A stretch of DNA of 64,000 bases. Source: Diphasiastrum complanatum. Its lineage: Eukaryota > Streptophyta > Lycopodiopsida > Lycopodiales > Lycopodiaceae. The notes under the pieces are model-generated. The model worked only from the letters and a program-made list of their open reading frames with translations. It searched no databases and was not told the DNA's origin. Made by a program: the position numbers and the translations under genes. Positions 60,399-64,000 of this stretch are shown here, in pieces; the first letter of the stretch is position 1, and each line of letters opens with the position of its first letter. The stretch lies in assembly GCA_029204225.1 (NCBI GenBank), contig CM055111.1:16661019-16725018 (forward strand). The letters run 5' to 3'.

Positions 60399-61329
60399 GA
60401 CTCTGGCAAAGTATGGGGCTACCCTAAATCAGATTTAAGGACATTGTCGGGTTTTTCGCAAAATGCCAACACTGTTGCCTTTTTGCAACACCTTTGCCTA
60501 TGGAAGTTTTAGTTCATTTCTGCAGAGTGACAGTTTTAGTTCATTTATGCAAACAGACTGTTTACGGCCAATTTCCACCGCTTATTAGCAATCAATTCCT
60601 AAGAAGGAACTGGATGGATGCTAGCGAACACCAGCCAACTGGCAATCGCATTTGACGACCTAATTGCTTAGTATATATAGTTGTTCATATTCATTCAGTT
60701 TTCAAGTTAAGAAGTTCAAAATTCAATGAAGAAGCATTTGAATAGTTAGCTCCCCCTCTCTCTCAAGCCTGCGAGCTTGAACACTCCCGAGTATTGTAGC
60801 TCACTTCGTAGAGTTGTTTTAGAGATTGTTATTGCCATACTGCTTATCAGCATTGTGTTTAATTCAGACTTTTATTTTAGCCGCTCAAAGATAGCATAGA
60901 GTACGCGGCTTTGATCCGCAATTTATTGTACTCATTTACTTCTATTTCATTTTCATACTGAATCAATATTATCTTTTATTGCATTCAACTTCGTCTCAGA
61001 ATGTATGCATTTCTGTAGTTCTTCGCAACTAATTTAGTATTTCACGACTAATTATTTGTCTAGTGATTCTCAACAAATTATTTGTTTGATAATTCAATGC
61101 ATTATTGTTTGGCTATGTAATCACTGTAGTACTGATGATTTCAAAGCTAGTTACTATAAGATCAAACGTGCTTTTTCTCACCATTGTTTTGTTTGAAATT
61201 GATAGGTGTAGTCATGGATAGAGAAAGAGGATGATAGTTTATTCCGCTGTATACAAAAAGTTTTCTTTCTAGATGTTCGAAGAATTTTCATTCGAGTTCA
61301 ACCTATCTTCTGCACACATCTTTTTGACA
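60399..61329 (+). repeat. 5' LTR of copia C, copy 2 (5'-truncated)
   Basis: Same truncation point as copy 1, TATA-like TATATATAG near 60,672, and ends GACA at 61,329. Confidence 0.8.
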
Positions 61330-61362
61330 TGGTATCAGAGCATACCGACATGGTATCAGAGC
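61330..61362 (+). other. doubled primer-binding site of copia C, copy 2
   Basis: TGGTATCAGAGC at 61,330-61,341 and again, fully matching, at 61,351-61,362. Confidence 0.85.
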
Positions 61363-64000
61363 GGTATAATCAATTCAAATTACTATCAAAGGTCTTACAT
61401 GTTCCTAAACTCTCTACAAATCTGTTATCAGTAAGTAGAATTACAGATCTATGTCATAAGGTAGAATTCGAATCTGATCAATGCAAAATTGTTGATAGGA
61501 GTAATAAGATCTTTGCACTCGGCATGAGGCAGGCATTGTGGATTGGCACACTGTTATTCTAAGTCTGGTCAAGCCTTGAAAACCTTTGTTCTAGTCAATA
61601 AAGCATTGTTATGGCATCATCACTTAGGACACTTGAATTATGCATCTGTTTTGAACATGTCTTCTAGTAAGGTCGAACTCTCTGTCTGTCATAGTTGTAT
61701 CCTTGGAAAGCAGGATATGATTCCTTTTAGATCAAACCATAGGCATGCAACAAAAGGTCTATTAGATGTTGTTCATACAAATATATGTGGACCTATGCAA
61801 ACTCCTTCATTGCTAGATGCAAAGTATTTCATTACTTTTATTGACAAATTCTCCATAAGAACAGTCGTTTATTTCATTAAACAGACTTCAGAGGCTTTCA
61901 TCAAATTCAGAAAATTCAAAGAGCATGCTGAAAATCAAACTAGCAAGCGAATCAGTGCATTGAGATTAGATAACGGGGGAGAATACATCTCCACCGAATT
62001 TAAAGAATATTGCCTTAACAACGACATTGTGCAACAATACATTACCTCCTATTCGCCTCAGTCAAATGGTCTTGCTGAGAGAAAGAACATAACCTTAGCT
62101 GAATCGGCAAAGTGCATGTTATCACATGCGACACTTCCAAAGCGCTTTTGGGCTAAAGATGTATCAACAACAATCTATATTTAGAACAGATGTCCTACTA
62201 AAGGTCTTTAAAAAAAAACAATACAACTTTTTGGATGTACTGCTTTTGCGCAAACTCCTCATGGTCTCAGGAAGAAGCTTGACATCCAGATTATCAAATG
62301 TGTTTTCATCAGCTACACTACTTCAGATCAAGCCTAAAAGTTGTTCAATTCCATCGAGTCGAAGATATTCACTAGTCGGGATGTCATCTTCATCAAAGAT
62401 CAGTTTGAAGACCTCAAAGGAAAAGGCAATCCCCATGTAGCTGACATGTCAGATGCTCCTGACACATTGATCTTTCTTGCTCCTCAGTTGACTATTCTCA
62501 TTGGAGGTCCAAGCTCTTCTACTTTTGACGAACAACAAATCAATGACGAATAAGAAGATGACGATGTTACAGATCAGCAACTACAGTACGATGGAAATAA
62601 TCAGCTTCCTCTATTATCCCGAAGATCATCAAGGACTAGCAGACCACCTAAGAGATATATCGACGTGTCTGTAGCCTATCTTGTTCAGGAACCGACGTTT
62701 GTCGAAGAGGCACTCAGTCAGCCTCATTCACATCTCTGGAAAGAAGCTATGGATAAAGAGTATTCATCTCTTATCAAGAACCAGACATGGATAATTGTCC
62801 AATTACCTGCTAGCAGAAACGTAGTTGATTGCAAAAGGATTTTTAAAGTCAAGTACAATGCAGATGGAAGCATCAACAGGAGAAAGACATGACTTGTCAC
62901 CAGAGGATTTTCTCAGGTATACAACGTCGAGAACTTTAGTCTAGTAGTCAAGCATTCTTCTATTCGACTTTTTCTATCAATTGTCGCTGCAGCAAATTTG
63001 GAAATACATCAAATGGATCTACAGACAACATATCTCAATGGAGTTATTGAAGAAGACATCTACATGGTGCAACTCAAAGGTTATACTATCGAGGGTAAAC
63101 ACAATCATGTGTGTAAACTCCATATGGCACTTTATGGCTTGAAGCAAGCTACTCGAGCATGGTTTCAAAGCATCAATACTTTCCTTATTGATCATGGCTA
63201 CACACCCAGCTCCTCAGATTCAAGCTGTGCAATAGTCTTTTATCATTATCAATGTATACGTGGTTGATACATTGCTTTTCAACAAGAGTACCGATCTGAT
63301 AAAAGAGGCCAAGACAATGCTATCTTTCGAATTTGACATGACAGATCTGGGCGAAACTCATTTCTGCCTTGATATACAAATCCACAGAGACAGAAAACAG
63401 AAGTTGGTCTACATCACACAACAGAGGTACATCTACAACATGTTAGTCAGATATAATCTGATTAATTGCAAGTTAGCTCTCTCACCAATGAAACCAGGTC
63501 TCAAATTGTCAAACGACCAATGTCCTCAAACAATTCATGAGAAGTAGTAGATGCATGAGTATCCTTACCATTCTATTATAGGATCTCTTATGTATGCCAT
63601 GATCTGTACCAGGCGACACACGACTATTGCAGTCAGTTCTCTGAGTCAGTTTATGACCAATCTTGGAGTAACACATTGGAAGGCTCTTATTAGAGTCATG
63701 AGATATCTTTGAGCTACTATGGACTTTTGCATTTGTTATGGAGCAGTCGGCAATGACAAACTCAATTTACTCAGTGGTTACATAGATGCAAGTTGGCGCT
63801 CTATCTTTCACTGAATCAAAGTATATCACAGCCTCTCAAGCTACAAAGGAAGCGGTTTGGTTGAGGAACTTACTCTCAGATATCGGTCTGAATCAATATT
63901 CTTTGATGACATTATTTTGTGATAATCAAAATGCCATTGCTTTATCAACCAATCCTAGATTTCATTCTAGGAACAAGCACATTGAACTGAAGTATCATTT
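61363..64000 (+). pseudogene. copia C pol remnant lacking gag, copy 2 (cut by window edge)
   Basis: Counterpart of 13,941-17,580 without the 1,039-base insertion. Integrase is better kept: 61,543-62,184 is open for 213 residues from LLWHHHLGHLNYASVLNMS through CHSCILGKQDMIPF and LRLDNGGEYISTEF to a TAG near 62,183. RT has its own nonsense codon (TGA 62,890-62,892, CGA in copy 1) and YVVD at 63,257-63,268, the first catalytic Asp of YVDD being Val. RNase H begins at about 63,738 and runs off the window. Confidence 0.87.

Overview
The window is AT-rich nuclear DNA of a land plant. The evidence is plant-type Ty1/copia elements primed by initiator-Met tRNA (primer site TGGTATCAGAGC), a Ty3/gypsy remnant, a CACTA transposon, and one short GT-AG intron inside a RING-H2 gene. 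I cannot name the species. I see no bacterial genes, rRNA, tRNA or CRISPR.

The dominant structure is a direct duplication. Positions 1 to about 17,580 (copy 1) reappear at 47,890 to 64,000 (copy 2) in the same order and orientation, about 97-99 % identical by eye. Both window edges cut it, so the unit is longer than what is visible and the repeat period is about 46-48 kb. Each copy holds, left to right: the 3' end of a minus-strand copia (A); a degraded plus-strand copia (B); a minus-strand copia RT/RNase H scrap; a minus-strand gypsy RT/RNase H scrap; two TATA-bearing repeats of one family; a small RING-H2 gene with an open stretch in the same frame upstream; about 3 kb of non-coding DNA; and a gag-less copia (C). 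Each copy also has its own indels and nonsense mutations.

The single-copy middle (17.6-47.9 kb) is a nest of mobile elements. These are the 3' LTR of copia C; a 2.85 kb non-autonomous CACTA element with AAT target duplications and a GA-satellite core; a truncated copia (H); copia D, whose gag is split by a 2.4 kb LTR element with a tRNA-Asp-type primer site and CAAGA target duplications; a degenerate minisatellite; copia E, with a 466-residue uninterrupted RT-RNase H frame; a full-length 6.2 kb copia F with CCATT target duplications, sitting inside an unrecognised coding-like frame; and a minus-strand copia G lacking its 5' part, apparently broken by copia A of copy 2.

The only plausible host genes are the RING-H2 gene pair, a candidate E3 ubiquitin ligase, and the unrecognised frame split by copia F. 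In copy 1 the third zinc ligand of the RING is Ser instead of Cys, so copy 2 is the better candidate for function. Nearly everything else is decaying transposon sequence. No retroelement here looks autonomous, though copia E keeps a complete RT/RNase H frame.
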